Source: Brachionus manjavacas (Eukaryota > Rotifera > Eurotatoria > Ploima > Brachionidae). From it: a stretch of DNA of 64,000 nucleotides. The DNA is taken from NCBI GenBank assembly GCA_019054805.1, contig JAHQIY010000001.1, positions 8,942,501-9,006,500 on the forward strand. Reading direction: 5' to 3'. Both the position numbers and the translations under genes were made by a program. The notes beneath the pieces are model-generated. The model saw nothing but the letters and a program-made list of their open reading frames with translations. It did not search any database and was not told where the DNA came from. Below, piece after piece: positions 12,540 through 25,525 of the stretch. How positions within the stretch are numbered: position 1 is the stretch's first letter; each line of letters begins with the position of its first letter.

Positions 12540-13894
12540 AAAGATTATTAACTGAGCAAAGGTAGGATTTTTAAAAATAATTAAAAGGAATTCTAAATTT
12601 TGAGACCTAAGTCTGGTAATAGTCATAGCTATCTAAATAGCATATTGAAAAAAAAATTTAAATATTTTTTGAATTTTGTTGTTGTCATGGAGAGTTTATT
12701 GCTATAGATTTCATATGTTGACGTAAATTTAAGATAGTGGGCGCAAAAGTGCTTATTTTATAAAAAAAAAACAAGCTTTTTTGCTTTTATTTTTAAATAT
12801 GTTTATTTTTTCAATTATCTTTTATAAAAATTTTGTTAAAAAACTACTTATAATTTAAATATAAAAATTTTTATTTTACTAAATTCAATTTTTATTTTTG
12901 TTTTATTCTAAATTGAAATAAGTGGGAAAAAGGTAATTTGTGGTAATTGTTCCCCCACACAAGAGAAATAAAAAAAAAATACATTATGCTAACATGTCTT
13001 GTTTTTTCAATAAAACAATTTGAATATAAAAATTTACTTTTTAAAAGACTTATATTTTATGATGATGCAAAAAAGTGCCATTAAAGTAAAAACCACAAAA
13101 TTTAAATAGAATATCTCGATTTTTTTTAATGTTTCTCTAAAAACTGGGGTCAAAATTATAACATTAAGAAAACCTTTTTTTGATTTATTTCAGACTAAAC
13201 TTTCTTTGCCTAAACTTATAAATAAAAAAAAATTTAAATTTAATTTAATAAAATTTTTTTTGAATTGATAACTAAATTGAAAAAGAATTTGAAAAAAAAA
13301 GGTAAATTTAGTCACATTTTGTTGAAGTTATTTCTATTGATGGAGAGAATTTAAATTTTTAAATACTCAAATGTTAGAATTAAATTTTGATACCGGTACA
13401 ATTTTGTTTAAGCCTAATTTACAATATTATCCTTAAAGTTTTCAAAATATATTACACTAGCAGATAGTCGTAAACATCGTTACTTTTAGTGATTTAAATG
13501 AAATTTTAAGAGCTTTTTTTATTTCATTAATGCTAAAATTAAAATAAAAAACATTTTTTTTAGCTTTCATACTTTTTGAGAATCAAATTTTTATTTTATT
13601 TTGAAATATTTTTTTAATTTATAGTTATAAAATGAAAAAATATTCAAAAATAAAACTGCGTTAAAAAAAAGTTGCCATAATTATTAATGATGATTTTTTA
13701 CGAATTTAAAGTTTTAATTGAAAAAAAATAATAATTTCTTTATAGTAATATAATTTTTTTTTGATAAAATTAGTAAAATTGTAAGATTTTATATTATTAT
13801 ATTTATATATATAATTCAGCATTTTAGAACTTAACAAGATAATAAAAATCTAATAAATTTTTTTTTGCATTTGAAAATTATTTCTGAAAGCTAA
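12540..13894. other. Gene-free AT-rich stretch
   Basis: Homopolymer-rich sequence with no coding-like frame. It probably includes the promoter of the minus-strand gene that starts at 12508. Nothing else was recognised. Confidence 0.5.
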
Positions 13895-14127
13895 CAGTGC
13901 TGGAAAGTAACTTGTCACATCATGTCATCCGATATCATTTAATACCATTTTTTAAACTTTACTCAAATCAGCTGATATCAGCTATTATCATTTAATATCA
14001 GATAATATCAGGTGAATTAAAATTTGAATTTCAATGTAAAAGTATGTGAATAATTTTTTTTCCCGATATTAGCTGATATTAGTTGATATCAGATAGTTGA
14101 TATGTGACAAGTTAATTTCCGGCACTG
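13895..14127. repeat. 233-bp MITE with about 26-bp terminal inverted repeats
   Basis: Both ends begin CAGTGC and continue with a shared word TTAACTTGTCACAT or a close variant (about three mismatches over the TIR). The interior is made of iterated GATATCAG/CTGATATC words, giving further self-complementarity. The element has no coding capacity. A clean target duplication is not obvious, so the superfamily (Tc1/mariner or hAT) is unresolved. Confidence 0.75.
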
Positions 14128-14256
14128 TAGTTGTTGCAATAATCCTTATTGCATCAATTTTACAAGTCTGCTAAATTTGGAAATTCACTATAAGTTCTTC
14201 CTACAAAATTATTCAGTAATCATACTAATGGTATAACTAAACTTATTAGAAATTTA

Positions 14257-17200
14257 ATGGAACCTAATTTATTTTATATTTTTTTTCAAACTACTTCTTC
14301 TTTAAAGGAGATTAATAGAGTATTGTGTAATACTGTAAAAAAGCAAAAAGCTGAGATAGATGACTTGAAGAAAACTGTTGAGAATGTCAAACAAAAACAA
14401 GGTAACGATAATGAAAAGTCGGGGATGTCCTGGAGTGAACTAGTTGGTGATAGTAAAATAAGGGAAGAATCCCGTGTGATACGAGCGAGTGTGACCAAAG
14501 TAGTAAGTGAAATCAGAGAAATTGAGAATAATGTGGTATTTTCCGGAATCGGTGAGGAGGGAGAGGAGGAAGATAAGACGAAAGTGGATGAAGTTTTGAA
14601 AATCCTTAAACTGAATAGATCTAGTGTTAAAAGTCAGAGACGGATAAGTTAGAAAAAGAAAGACATCGAAAACAGTGGTAAGACCAAAGATAAAATTATA
14701 GTCGAATTTAAGGATTTGACTGGTAAGCAGACAGCCATGAAGAATTCGAGGAACCTAAGAGATTTTAACTTTAAACAGGTCTTTATCAATCCTGACAAGA
14801 CATATGATGAGAGAGAACTTGAATAAAAACTACGGAAAGAAAGAAATGAGAGGAATGATAAATTATCTGAAGGAGACGGGAGGCAGCGCCAAGTATGGTA
14901 CCAAGAATGGTTGGGAGAGAATGGTTTAATATCTGGTAGAATGGTTAGAATGGTACCATTCTACCAGATATATACCAGGTTTATCCAAGAGGAACTTCAA
15001 CAAAGGTAATTATGAGCAGAATACCCAAATCATGTCATCCCTGTCTCTCATAGACAATGAACCTGTAGCGTTCACCTCACTACTGGAAAAATTCAACAGG
15101 CACTGGAAACCAGCATCTCTATCATCGAACCTTGCTCAATAAGAAAACAAAGACCGAAGTGGCTAAGCAAGGAGATTCAACACATGGCAAAAATCAAGGT
15201 TGGACTATTCTGTCGTATCAGAGCGGGTAACTTGTGTGATAGCGGAGTATAAGAAGGTCTGCAAAGATATGAAAATAGCTGTCAGGATAGTGCACCTCAA
15301 CTTTGAATCCAACCTTGCCTTGAAGTGTAAAAAGGAATCCTAGCTACTATAAAGCTACATCAACAATTAGAAAATCTTCAAAGAATCAATTAGAATGATG
15401 AAGGGGCCTAATGACACGATCCTAACAGCAACCGAATCCATAGTGAATATTCTCAATGACCATTTCTGCATGGTTATAAATACTCTATCAGAGCCAATCC
15501 GAGGTGACTTGAGATCCAAACATTACAACCACCATTATCCAGACATTATAAGAGTCCAATGCTCAGTCAAACCTGAAGAATTGTTCACAGTAAATAAGGT
15601 TATAAGGACACTGTCTAAACTAAATACCAGAAAATCTGTAGGCCCGGATGGCATCCATCCATCGGTACTTAAAAGCTGCTCGGAGACTGTCGACCCATTA
15701 CTCAATAGCATATTCAGAAACTTGCTCAAATGTGGAATTATCCCAGAGTGCTGGTGAAACGCGAGCATCACCCCAATATTCAAGAAAGGCGACGAGACTG
15801 AACCAGCAAACTACCGCCCAATCTCACTCACAGCTATCCTATGTAAGATTATGGAATGAATCGTCAGGAATGTGATAATGGAACACCTTATTAATAACCA
15901 CCTGATCACCAAGGAGCAACATAGTTTTGTACAGAACAAGTCTTGTATCATGAATCTCCTGGAGACTATGGATACGATAACGGATGCCTTTAACAATGGC
16001 CATCAAACCTTAGTTGTCTTTTTAGATTTTCAAAAGGCCTTCGATAAAGTCATGAGTCACTCCATATCAAGCTTAAGCAACTGGGCTTCTGCCAAGAACG
16101 AAGGAACTGGAAGAAGTTATCTAAGCGGTAGGAAGCAACGAGTTGTTATTGGTGACAGCTACTCGGAATGGAAATCTGTAACCAGTAGAGTCGCTCAGGG
16201 GAGCGTCATCGGATCTCTCCTCTTCGTCATCTTCATAAATGAAATGCCGGCAGTTGTTAATCCCATTATCAAGCTTTTTGCAGATGACAGCAAACTTATC
16301 GGGGTGATTAAGAATAGCGATTACCTTGAGCTTGTCCAGAAAGACCTAGACCTGGGCCAAGGAATTTCGTATGTTGTTCCTTCCGGATAAATTCTTAGTC
16401 ATAGAGATGAGTAAGAGAAACTGTACAAGACCACAACTACACATGGAAAAGACAGATTCTTCAACAGACACGTCCTGGGATATACTGAAGTGGAACGTGA
16501 GCTTGGCATTATTTTATCCACAAACTTAAATTGGAGAATCAGATATCGAATGCGGTGTCAAAAGCAACAATTACACTAAGTAATCTTAGAAAGTCATTCA
16601 AATGCTGGACACCGACCATCTTCAGAACCCTCTACACCACCTTTGTCCGCCCACATCTAGAATACGCCGCTGTGGCCTGATCATCACATCTAAGGAGAGA
16701 CATCACCTACATAGAGAATGTCCAAAGAAGAGCTACCAAATCGGTAAAACAGTTTATAAACCTTGACTACAATGAGAGACTGGTGAAACTAAATCTGACC
16801 TCCCTCGAGGAAAGGAGGACTTGAGGTGATCCTATTCAATTCTTTAAATGTTTTACAGGTACTAACATTGTAAACTGGCACATAGCCTTGTCTGTTAAAG
16901 TCAACGGTAGAACAAGAAGAAGCTCCAAACAGCCCAGCTGTGTCCGACTACTTCCAGCCAACAGCCAACTGAGAGAGCACTTTTTCACTTAAAGAGTGAC
17001 TATGCCATGGAACGTCCTACTCAAAGAGATCGTTCAATCCATATCCGTCAACCAATTCAAGAACAGACTGGATGTGAAACCTATCATGGATGAAGTCATG
17101 AGGCTCGGTAGAATCGAAACGAGGGAATGGAGCTCAAACGAATAACAATCTTCAGTGTGATAGAGGCATAGTTGGAATTGACTGTGCTCTAAACACAGTG

Positions 17201-17275
17201 TACATACGACAGTTACCATAGATGGGATCCTACTGTTTCCCATCTTCGCAAGATTAGCTTGCTAGCTTGTTGTAA

Positions 17276-17277
<2 letters not shown>
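14257..17277 (+). mobile_element. CR1/Jockey-like LINE, ORF1 + RT, internally deleted and decayed
   Basis: ORF1-like frame 14257-14652 encodes a coiled coil (LKKTVENVKQ) and continues in broken frames to about 14830 (FINPDKTYDERELE). The sequence then passes directly into the pre-RT linker of ORF2 (RPKWLSKEIQ near 15150), so most or all of the endonuclease is missing. RT motifs follow: KSVGPDGIHPSVL (15630), NYRPISLT (15810), FLDFQKAFDKV (16020), AQGSVIGSLLFVIFINEMP (16195) and FADDSKLIG (16280). The C-terminal domain to about 17140 is full of stops. The 3' end folds into the family's three-stem structure (17211-17276) and ends in (TTA)30. The copy is inactive. Confidence 0.9.
14929..14971. 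repeat. Perfect 16-bp inverted repeat at the LINE deletion junction
   Basis: 14929-14944 and 14956-14971 are exact reverse complements (ATATCTGGTAGAATGG and its partner) with an 11-base spacer. They sit where ORF1 sequence changes abruptly to the ORF2 linker. Confidence 0.85.

Positions 17278-17367
<90 letters not shown>
17278..17367. repeat. (TTA)30 microsatellite, LINE 3' tail
   Basis: About 90 uninterrupted bases of TTA repeats follow directly after the LINE 3' end. Shorter TTATTA tails end the other copies of this family in the window, so this array is most likely an expanded retrotransposition tail. Confidence 0.95.
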
Positions 17368-17369
<2 letters not shown>

Positions 17370-20300
17370 TGTATTTTTATCATTTTTTAGTTAAAAATTT
17401 TTTCTTTACTATTCTACTGAACTTCACAATACCCTATAAAAGTAAGATCTATTACTTTTTGTGTAGATATTTTACTGTAAAATAATTAGATGTTGTCATT
17501 ATTTCGTTTCATTATCTGAACAAATTTAAAGTTTTTTAATAAAAATATCTAAAATTTTGTCAATTGGATCAGTAAAACCAAATCAATTCAGTTTTTTTTT
17601 TATTTATTTAGTTTTTATTGTTTTAAAACAAGAATTTAATTAAAAATTATTTTAAAAGATTCATACAACATAATCTAAAATTGAATTATTGGGAGAACTT
17701 CATTTAATTTTCTGAAATATTTCACAAAACATTTAAACATGTAAATTAATTAGATTTTCCCAAAATTGAAAGAAAATTTTAAATAAAAAAAGTTGATATT
17801 TTAAAAAGATTATAGTTCAAAAAATTTTAAATATCTTTGAATTAAAGAAAATTTTATTTTTTAAAAATGAATAATTTAATAAGTCAATATCAATTTTCAA
17901 ATAATTGTTTAGATTTTTTGAAAAGGAATTTCTGTTTGATTTTCAAATAAAATATCGATTGCATTTGATCGGATGATCTAGAAACGGATTTTAAGTAGTC
18001 AAAGCTTTTTTGATTCATTATCTTTATAGCTCAATAAATAAACCGAGATTAACCAACTAAATAAAACAAAATAAATTTAGTTTTTATAGTATGCTTGATT
18101 TTTGCGATCGAATACTAATTCAAATATTTATCTACTTACCCACTACCCTTATCAAACTAACAAACCATGTCAAAATCTCAAGCTTAATGAAACAATAAAT
18201 TCAAATTTTCCTTTATCTCTTATTTAACGAATAAATTGATCAAAATTTTTTAGTTATTTCATTAATTTTTTTAACTCATTTTATTTCTATCAATATTTAA
18301 ATTATGATTTAAAGATTAAAAACTTAAAATTTTCTAATTTAGTTTTCGAATAGACGACTGTATTTTAAATTGATTAATAATGATAGAACTCATTATCAAA
18401 ATGATTATGAGAACGTCTAGTGAAAAAAATCATTTTTAAAAGTTAAAATATTGACCTGAAACGAAAAGATCATTAGGAAATGAAGACATTTATTTATTTA
18501 ATGCATTAAATATATTAATCAAATAGAATTCTTTTAAGGTACCTGCTTAGTATGTTTGAAATCGTCAATATAAAATGATTAATAAAGAAAATTACAAATA
18601 GAGCGCTTATAAAAGTTAAAATTGATGAATTTTTTTTTTATTAAAAATCCAACACTCATCGACTTCAAAAAAGTATCAATCATTTTTTCTTTACAAAAAT
18701 CTAGCTAAGGCTACGATTAAATCAATTGCTATCAATTAAATAAATTGAATTTTTTGTTAAAAACATTGTAGTAATTCTGGATTTTTAATTAAAGATTAGT
18801 CATAGTTTAATTTTACTGTAAGGGCATCTACAGTAAATCATTTACATATCTAGACTAAGATCGCTTTACCTTCAAATTTAATTTTAGTATTTTTCTATAA
18901 TTTAGACCAGAGGCACTAGAACGAGCAGTTGCTGATCGAATTTTAAATAGGCCATTATAATAACAAAACATCCATGGAGAAAAACAATACTTAAGTAAAT
19001 ACAGAACAAATATTTAATAGTTTGTCAATTAAATAAAGTTAATTTTAAAAAAAATCTATTTTGCTAAAAAATTATTGATTTGATAGAAAGTAGTAGCTGA
19101 TAAGACATTTTTAAAAAAATTGTCATAAAATCGGTTCATTTTTAAATTTTCAATTTATTGAAATTCATAAAAGATTCTCATTATAAAATTTTGACATCTT
19201 AAAAAAAGCTATTTGATAATTATTTAAAACCGAATTGTTCTAGGCCTTTATGTCAATAAGATGAGGCTGCTACCTCGGTTTTTAGTGGGTCGAGAAAGAC
19301 TGTTTGACGTTTGGAGCAACATTATAAAATCGAAAAAAAATTAGGATCATTATTAAAAGCTGAAAACAACGACGTTTTAAGAATGTATTGATTTTATGCG
19401 TTTAAAACTAATTAAGACAATGAAAGTTAATTCAAGAATTTAAATTTAAAATTAAATATAAAAAATTTAAGTTTCAATAAATTTTGAAATTTAAAAATAT
19501 TTTAATGTTTTAATAATTTTCCGTAACAATGTAATAAAACTCTAGGATTTTTATAATCTTTGCTAATTTAATTTAATTAAAAATTTTTAATCATCGAATT
19601 ACGTAATAAAATAAAGATAAGTTTTATTTAATCATCATTTTATAAAGTTGATGCATTATCTTAATATTGGCAATGGTTGACTGTCAAAAGTTGTAAGTAG
19701 CCTAGAGTTATTTACAAAAATTAGAAATATAAAATTTCTTTAATTTTTAGCTGTCATTTGAAAAATATATTTTTCATCACGAATATCATTGGACTCTTAA
19801 TTAGCCTTTGATTGATAATTTAATTCGTATCTTAAATTTTATTTATATATTGATAAATTTTAATTTGAGTTTAGTATGAAAAAATGACATATTGGAACTA
19901 ATAAAATTCATTTTTTTATAGACCCGGTATGAATTTTCGACAAATTTCAAAAATATGCATAAAATTATCTTTTGCTCAGCTAAGAGTCGAAAGCTTTTTA
20001 AATTTAACTTGTTCGAAAAATATTTTTATAAGTATATTTATAAAATATTTGCAATCTCGTAGATAAAGTGAATGATTAATTCTTTAATTTTATTATTTTT
20101 TTTTGCATTATAGCTTAATTTCAAGAGAACAAGCTATTTTTAAGATTAATTTTTTTTCAAATCTAAGTAAATTCCATTTGTTTTACAAAGTAATTCATTA
20201 CAAGATTATGTAATCTATTTTGCTTGAATTTCTTAGGACTCTATGTGAAAACCTAAACCTAGAAAAATAATTGATGTTTTGTTTAAGTATATTGTAACTA

Positions 20301-21645
20301 TTTTAAATTTCGTGTAAAGATCGCTTGAAATATCATCGTTCCTTAATTAGTTTTGAACAAGTGGTTTCGATTTACCAGCATTAGCAAAATTGAAATTCGA
20401 ATAAATCAAATATTTTCTGGTTGAAAGTAGCCTAAAGTATTCATGTATCTTTAAGTATTTAAAAAAGACAACACGACAAGCTCATTGTAATAAGATAGAC
20501 CACATTAAAAAATTTCAATTTTTAATTATTTAAGATTAGCAAAATCGTCATTGTTAAATGCTGAAGAATAAAATGTCATTAAAAAGAAATTACTAAACAG
20601 AGTAGGTAGCAATGCATTTAAAGGTGTATGATTAATTCAGATATTCATTAATTTTTGAAGTTTTTTATGAAAATATTTTAGAATAATTTTTAAACTTCTA
20701 AAGAGCTATTTTTTAGATAATATTAATGCGACATATTCGGTAAATCTAAGGCTAATTAAAAAGAGTTTAAGAGAAAATATTTGCATTCTCTGAGTGCTCT
20801 TAGATTACAATAAATATTTGTAATATTTTTCCAATATTTAACTAGAAGGAAATCGATGCCGATTAAGATTTTGAAGCAGTTAGGCCATGAATCCTCTGAG
20901 TATATGTCATATTTGACAAATATTCTAACCTAAGAAAAATTCATTCTGATCTTTTTTTTATCAAATTGGGTTATTTTGCTCGTTCAGTAATTTAAGCTAC
21001 AATTTAGTTCTAATGTTGTTTTATCGTCATTGTTTTTCTCGGATTAGTGTTAGTCTATTAGCTTTAGCTAATCTAAGATTATAAATACTCTCGAAAACAA
21101 TAGTTTCGTTTGAATTGTTTTCTTTTAGATTAAGTTAAAATGCCAAAGCTAAAATTCAAAAAAAATTTCAACTAAATTTCAAATTGTAGCTTTGATCAAA
21201 ACGCAAGCTATTTTAATTACAGGTTCTTAATCACTTGGTCAATCACGTTTTTCCAATTATTTTAATGTATTGTATTTGTTACATAATAAAAAATAGTAAG
21301 ATTTAACAATTCTTTTTTTTGTTTGTCACAAAACAAAGTTGTGTTCAGATCGATACTTTATTTTTTAAACTTTGTGTTTTGAAAATATGTTTATATTTAA
21401 GATTAAAGTAACAGGTGCTATTTGTTAAATAAATGCCCTTTAGTAACAAAATTAAATCGATCAATATATTCTGATGAGTTCATTAAGGCCCGAGGAACAT
21501 TTGTTTGGATTGAGCCCTGAGCATTGTTAAACCAAAGAGATACCTTGAAAATCAAATTTAATTTCAAATTAATATTAATATATTACCGACTCTAATAACT
21601 TAAAATTTCTTGTATTTTTTAATTTTCCTGTTATAGCGTTATGTA
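17368..21645. other. Gene-free 4.3-kb AT-rich stretch
   Basis: No open frame with coding character, no RNA gene and no clear repeat were recognised in this stretch between two LINE 3' ends. Confidence 0.5.
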
Positions 21646-21650
21646 CTATC

Positions 21651-21722
21651 ATAGGCTACCTCCTAGTAGGTTATCTCCGCAAGCTTGCTTGTCGTAGCTT
21701 TATTTATTAATATTATTATTAT
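21651..21722 (+). mobile_element. LINE 3'-end fragment with structured tail
   Basis: Only the 3' terminal structure is recognisable: GCTAC at 21655-21659 pairs with GTAGC at 21694-21698. Inside are hairpins ACCT/AGGT (loop CCTAGT) and GCAAGC/GCTTGT, followed by TTTATTTATTAATATTATTATT. This is a severely 5'-truncated insertion of the same family as 14257-17277. Confidence 0.8.
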
Positions 21723-22591
21723 CATATTTATCTTTTTTTTCTAGTTGCAAAAAAAGCTGATAAAATTAACTAAAAGATATAAAAACTCAATTATGTTGAG
21801 TTATATAATTTTATTAAAGTCAATTTGAATTACAGGGTTTGAAATTTTTTCTTTTAAATTATAAAGATTTTACGATTATATTAGGTAGAAATTAAATTTT
21901 TTTTAAATGTCTCTTTTGACGCAAAAAAATATAAAATGAGATCGGTGAAAAATTAAATGAGTCATAATAAGATAATTTAATTTTGTATTTAGCTATTTTT
22001 TTAAATCAAATTTCTGAAATTAATTGTCCTAGAATCAAGTTTTTTGCAGTTTATTTTCAAAAAATATTTAACATTTGAATAGCCACCTTAGGTTTGAAAA
22101 AAAAGACTGTTTATTGTTTTAGAATCTAGACTAAAAAAATTATTGAAATCTATTAAAAGATAAACAGTAAAAACCATGTCAATTAACTATTTAGGAAGTT
22201 TATTTATTTAATGAATTTTTTTTGAAAAGATTAGATTAGAATAAATTCTGTATGACCGATTTTTAGCTTTATTTAGCGTTTTTTAATCGTTTAAATAAAT
22301 CATTATAAAAGAAGTCAAAGAAATTTTTTAAATGTAATAATTGTTTATCAGAGATTTAATTTTTGTTCATTTTTTAAATTGAATCAATTTACTATAAATG
22401 CTTAGCCTAATCTTAAATTGTTTTTTTTTCGCTCAAAAGCGCACTTGAGATTGTTTATTTGTATTCAAAGGCCTTTCTTTGTGAGCACTTGCTCTTGACG
22501 ATACAATTTTAATCAGACTGGAATCTTTTTTCTCTCAAAAGACTCATTTTTATCGCATTTGAACGAAATTGAGATATGAACCTTTTTTCCA

Positions 22592-22618
22592 TAGAGAGAG
22601 AGAGAGAAAGAAAGAGAA
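22592..22618. repeat. GA-rich tract upstream of the tetraspanin gene
   Basis: A purine run of AGAGAG turning into GAAAGAAAGAG lies about 150 bp before the tetraspanin ATG. It could be a promoter-proximal GAGA-like element, or simply a microsatellite. Confidence 0.6.
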
Positions 22619-22764
22619 CTATTAAGAATTTCTGTCATTCGATTCGAAATTCTTATCCTTAATATAGTTTATTATTTCAAGTGCTAAAAATCTTATGTTA
22701 AGTTTGTAAAATTTTTTCAAAATATTTAGCATATTAACACTTTATTTTAGATTTTTGAAGAAAT

Positions 22765-23930
22765 ATGGTATTCAAAAAAAGCAAAAAATCGAGTTATTGT
22801 GATAGAGATGAATTTAATAATACGGCTTTTAGTGATGATAAACAATATTTATTATGTGGTCCGTTATTAACCAAAACTTTGGTTATCATATACAATTTAC
22901 TTTTTTCTGTAATTATTTTACAATTTTTTTGCAAAAGATTAAAAAAAATTGATTTCAAAATTTAAATAACATTAAAATTAAAAAAAAAGGTTTCTGGAAT
23001 TCTTCTGATTCTTTTCGGAATTTGGACCTTGACAAGTAAAAACGAATTTGCTGAACTTCTATCTTCCGTTCTATATCTTAGCTCAACCTATATTTTGATT
23101 ACTGCCGGGACTGTAATTATTTTTACAAGTTTATTAGGACTAGTTGGTACCTGGCTTGAAAAAAGAAAAATTCTTTTAATAGTAAATTATATTTAAAGCA
23201 AAGAATTCAATTTTAAAAAATTAACTTTAAAGTTCAGTATATTTTTGATTGGAATCTGCCTAATAGAATTCAGTGCGGGAGTATTAGCACTTGTCTATCG
23301 ATTGCGGGTAAATCTTAAACAATTCTTGAAAATTTTAAAAAATTCCGATTCTCTTAAGCTAAGAAATAGTTTGAAAACTGATCTTGAAAAAACCATAACT
23401 CATTATTATAATCAGACTGGTTATGAGAAAGAAACGAAACTCTTAGACAATCTTCAAATAAAAGTAAATATTTTTAATCAAATTAAATTAATCTTTAATC
23501 AAAGTAATTTGTGATTCTTTTTAGTTTAAATGCTGCGGTTCAAATGATTTTCGAGATTGGATCAATAGTAAATACATAAAGAAAAATAACGAAACTGAAT
23601 TTAGAATTGAGAGCAGTGAATTTAATCAGGTGGCCGAGTCCTGCTGCATTTCTCCATCCCATTTATGTGCAAAAAGGATACATCCGTCAAACATTTATTA
23701 TAGGGTGAATGAAACATTTCCACCTATCTTTACTTTAATTTTGTTTTATAAAGGGATGCGTTAAAAGCCTTGAGGATTATATCAGCAATCATATTATTTT
23801 ATTGAGTATGGTTGGATTAAGTTCTTTTTTATTTCAAAGTATTGGTGTATTCTTGACTGCTTTGCTCATTAGAAGAATTAAATCTAAAGAATCTTACGAG
23901 CATGTACAAATCGATGAAACGGAAGACTAA
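22765..23930 (+). CDS. Tetraspanin, 5 exons
   Basis: Exons: 22765-22908, 22990-23181, 23233-23463, 23525-23704, 23754-23930. All introns are GT-AG and all are phase 0, giving about 307 residues. Four hydrophobic segments are seen: TM1 across the exon 1/2 junction, TM2 in exon 2 (ILITAGTVIIFTSLLGLVG), TM3 in exon 3 (FLIGICLIEFSAGVLALVY) and TM4 in exon 5 (ILLSMVGLSSFLF). The large extracellular loop has the hallmark CCG (FKCCGSNDFRDW, residues 192-194), a second pair ESCC and the closing GC before TM4. Tetraspanins organise membrane microdomains with integrins and other partners. The C terminus (EHVQIDETED) is short and cytosolic. The subfamily is not determined. AATAAA-rich sequence about 160 bp downstream could supply polyadenylation. 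Confidence 0.93.
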
Positions 23931-25109
23931 ACAACAAGCTAGATTTTTAAAACGGTGAAACTAATTCGAGATTATATTTTCCATTACAATGTAAAATAAG
24001 ATAAAAAAATTAAAAAATTAAAAGCTGATAAGCAGTGTAAATATTTTTTTTTAATTTTCCATGTTTCTTAACTTTACAAGATTGTTCAGAAATAAAATAA
24101 TTGTAAATAAATATGTTTTTTGATTAATTTTATAAAATATATAAATCAAATAAGCTTTTAGCTTTAAAAAACTTTTTTTATTTTTTTATTATGTGATAAT
24201 AGTTTATCTTTTATTTCAATTAAATTGTAAAATCAAAACTTGATTTATTCAAAGATTTAAATTCCATTAGACATTTTTAAAATATTAGAAGAACCGGTCG
24301 AATCAGTTAACCTGTTTTCAAAAATTTCCAAGTCAATAAAAATTTTTAAAAAAAATTAGAATAAATGAAGATGAATTTGATTAATTTCAATTAAGCTTTT
24401 TATTAATTTTTGGTTTCATTTTGCGATCAGGTTAAGTATTTTTACTTTCAATTCAAGTTCAAAACTGAACAAAATTTTTCCGTTCTTCTTGAGTTAAAAT
24501 TTCAGAATAAAGTATTCGACTGAGCCAAAGCTATTAGAAAAGAAAAAAGAATGTTTTACAGAATTTTTTCAAAATGTTTTTTAAAAATGATTCTATTAAA
24601 ATAAGTCATTACTTTTTTCAAAACAATAATTAATTTAGAATCTCTCGATTATATTTTAGAGTTTATTTTTTGGTATTGGTAAATGTGATTAATAAAAAGA
24701 TGTAAAAATTCTCAATTTGATTTTTTGTACAAGCATTTTTGGACAAAGTTGATAATTTAGGTAAAATGACACAACACACTTTCCTAAAAGCTTAATTGGA
24801 ACTTAAATATAAATATTTTTTCTATTTTTGGCTTTTGAAAATAAAATATGTCGTTATAAATGTTGTCATTTTGTTATTTTTTGAAAACATAACTTGAACA
24901 AAACTTTGTGAGTTTAAATAAAAAGCACTAAATTTAAAAATAATCAATATTTTGGGGTAGTCATGCGATTGTCTTTAATTTAGTTTTTCAATATTTTAAA
25001 AATCAAGCATTTTAAAATATAATAAGATGATATAATCCATGATTTTATTTAAATTTTTTATAAAAAACAAAACCAATTTTGGTCTATTTTTGATGAACTA
25101 TACCCAGCC
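23931..25109. other. Gene-free AT-rich stretch after the tetraspanin
   Basis: Presumed 3' UTR (several AATAAA-like words near 24090) followed by unremarkable AT-rich DNA. No coding frame or repeat was recognised. Confidence 0.5.
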
Positions 25110-25246
25110 AAATTTGTACAAACGAATTCCAAGCTCTGCAACAACTCAGCAATTTTCTGTAAAATGCACACCATGAAAAAACATTGGATTAAAATGCAAT
25201 AAATTTCAGTGGTTCTGCAAAGCTTGGAATTCGTTTGTACAAATTT
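25110..25246. repeat. 137-bp foldback with 31-bp arms abutting a LINE fragment
   Basis: 25110-25140 and 25216-25246 are reverse complements with one mismatch (core TTGTACAAACGAATTCCAAG). The right arm is directly followed by LINE C-terminal coding sequence. Either a foldback element lies next to the LINE, or the arm is LINE sequence duplicated in inverse orientation during insertion (twin priming). Confidence 0.8.
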
Positions 25247-25525
25247 TTACAATATTGTACCACTTTTGTAGAACTATGGAATGTCCTGCCCGCTGCGGTC
25301 ACAAACTCAATCAATTCAAGAAACGCTTCGATGCCTTCATGACCAGGCACCAAGTTTTTACCAAATAACAATTTCTAATTAAAGAAGCTATTTCATTCTT
25401 GGTTTTGTACTATAAATAATGTCTATTGACTCTAAAATCTTGTAAGTTCTTATATTTCTGTAATTTTCCTTGTAAACCGCCTCCGCAAGCTTGCTTGCCG
25501 TAGCTTTTATAATCATTAAAATTTC
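25247..25525 (+). mobile_element. 5'-truncated LINE: ORF2 C terminus plus 3' end
   Basis: Translation gives ELWNVLPAAVTNSINSFKKR, the conserved C-terminal motif of the CR1/Jockey-like ORF2 seen elsewhere here (compare WNALPSPVTESTSVNQFKN near 32850). About 130 bp later the 3' hairpin GCAAGC-TT-GCTTGC and GTAGC appear (25485-25505) before a weak TTTTATAATC tail. The 5' half of the terminal structure is eroded. Confidence 0.85.

Noticed and set aside
17278..17367. TTA array as a regulatory or centromeric satellite
   Set aside because: It begins exactly at a LINE 3' end, and the other copies have short TTA tails, so retrotransposition tail expansion explains it.
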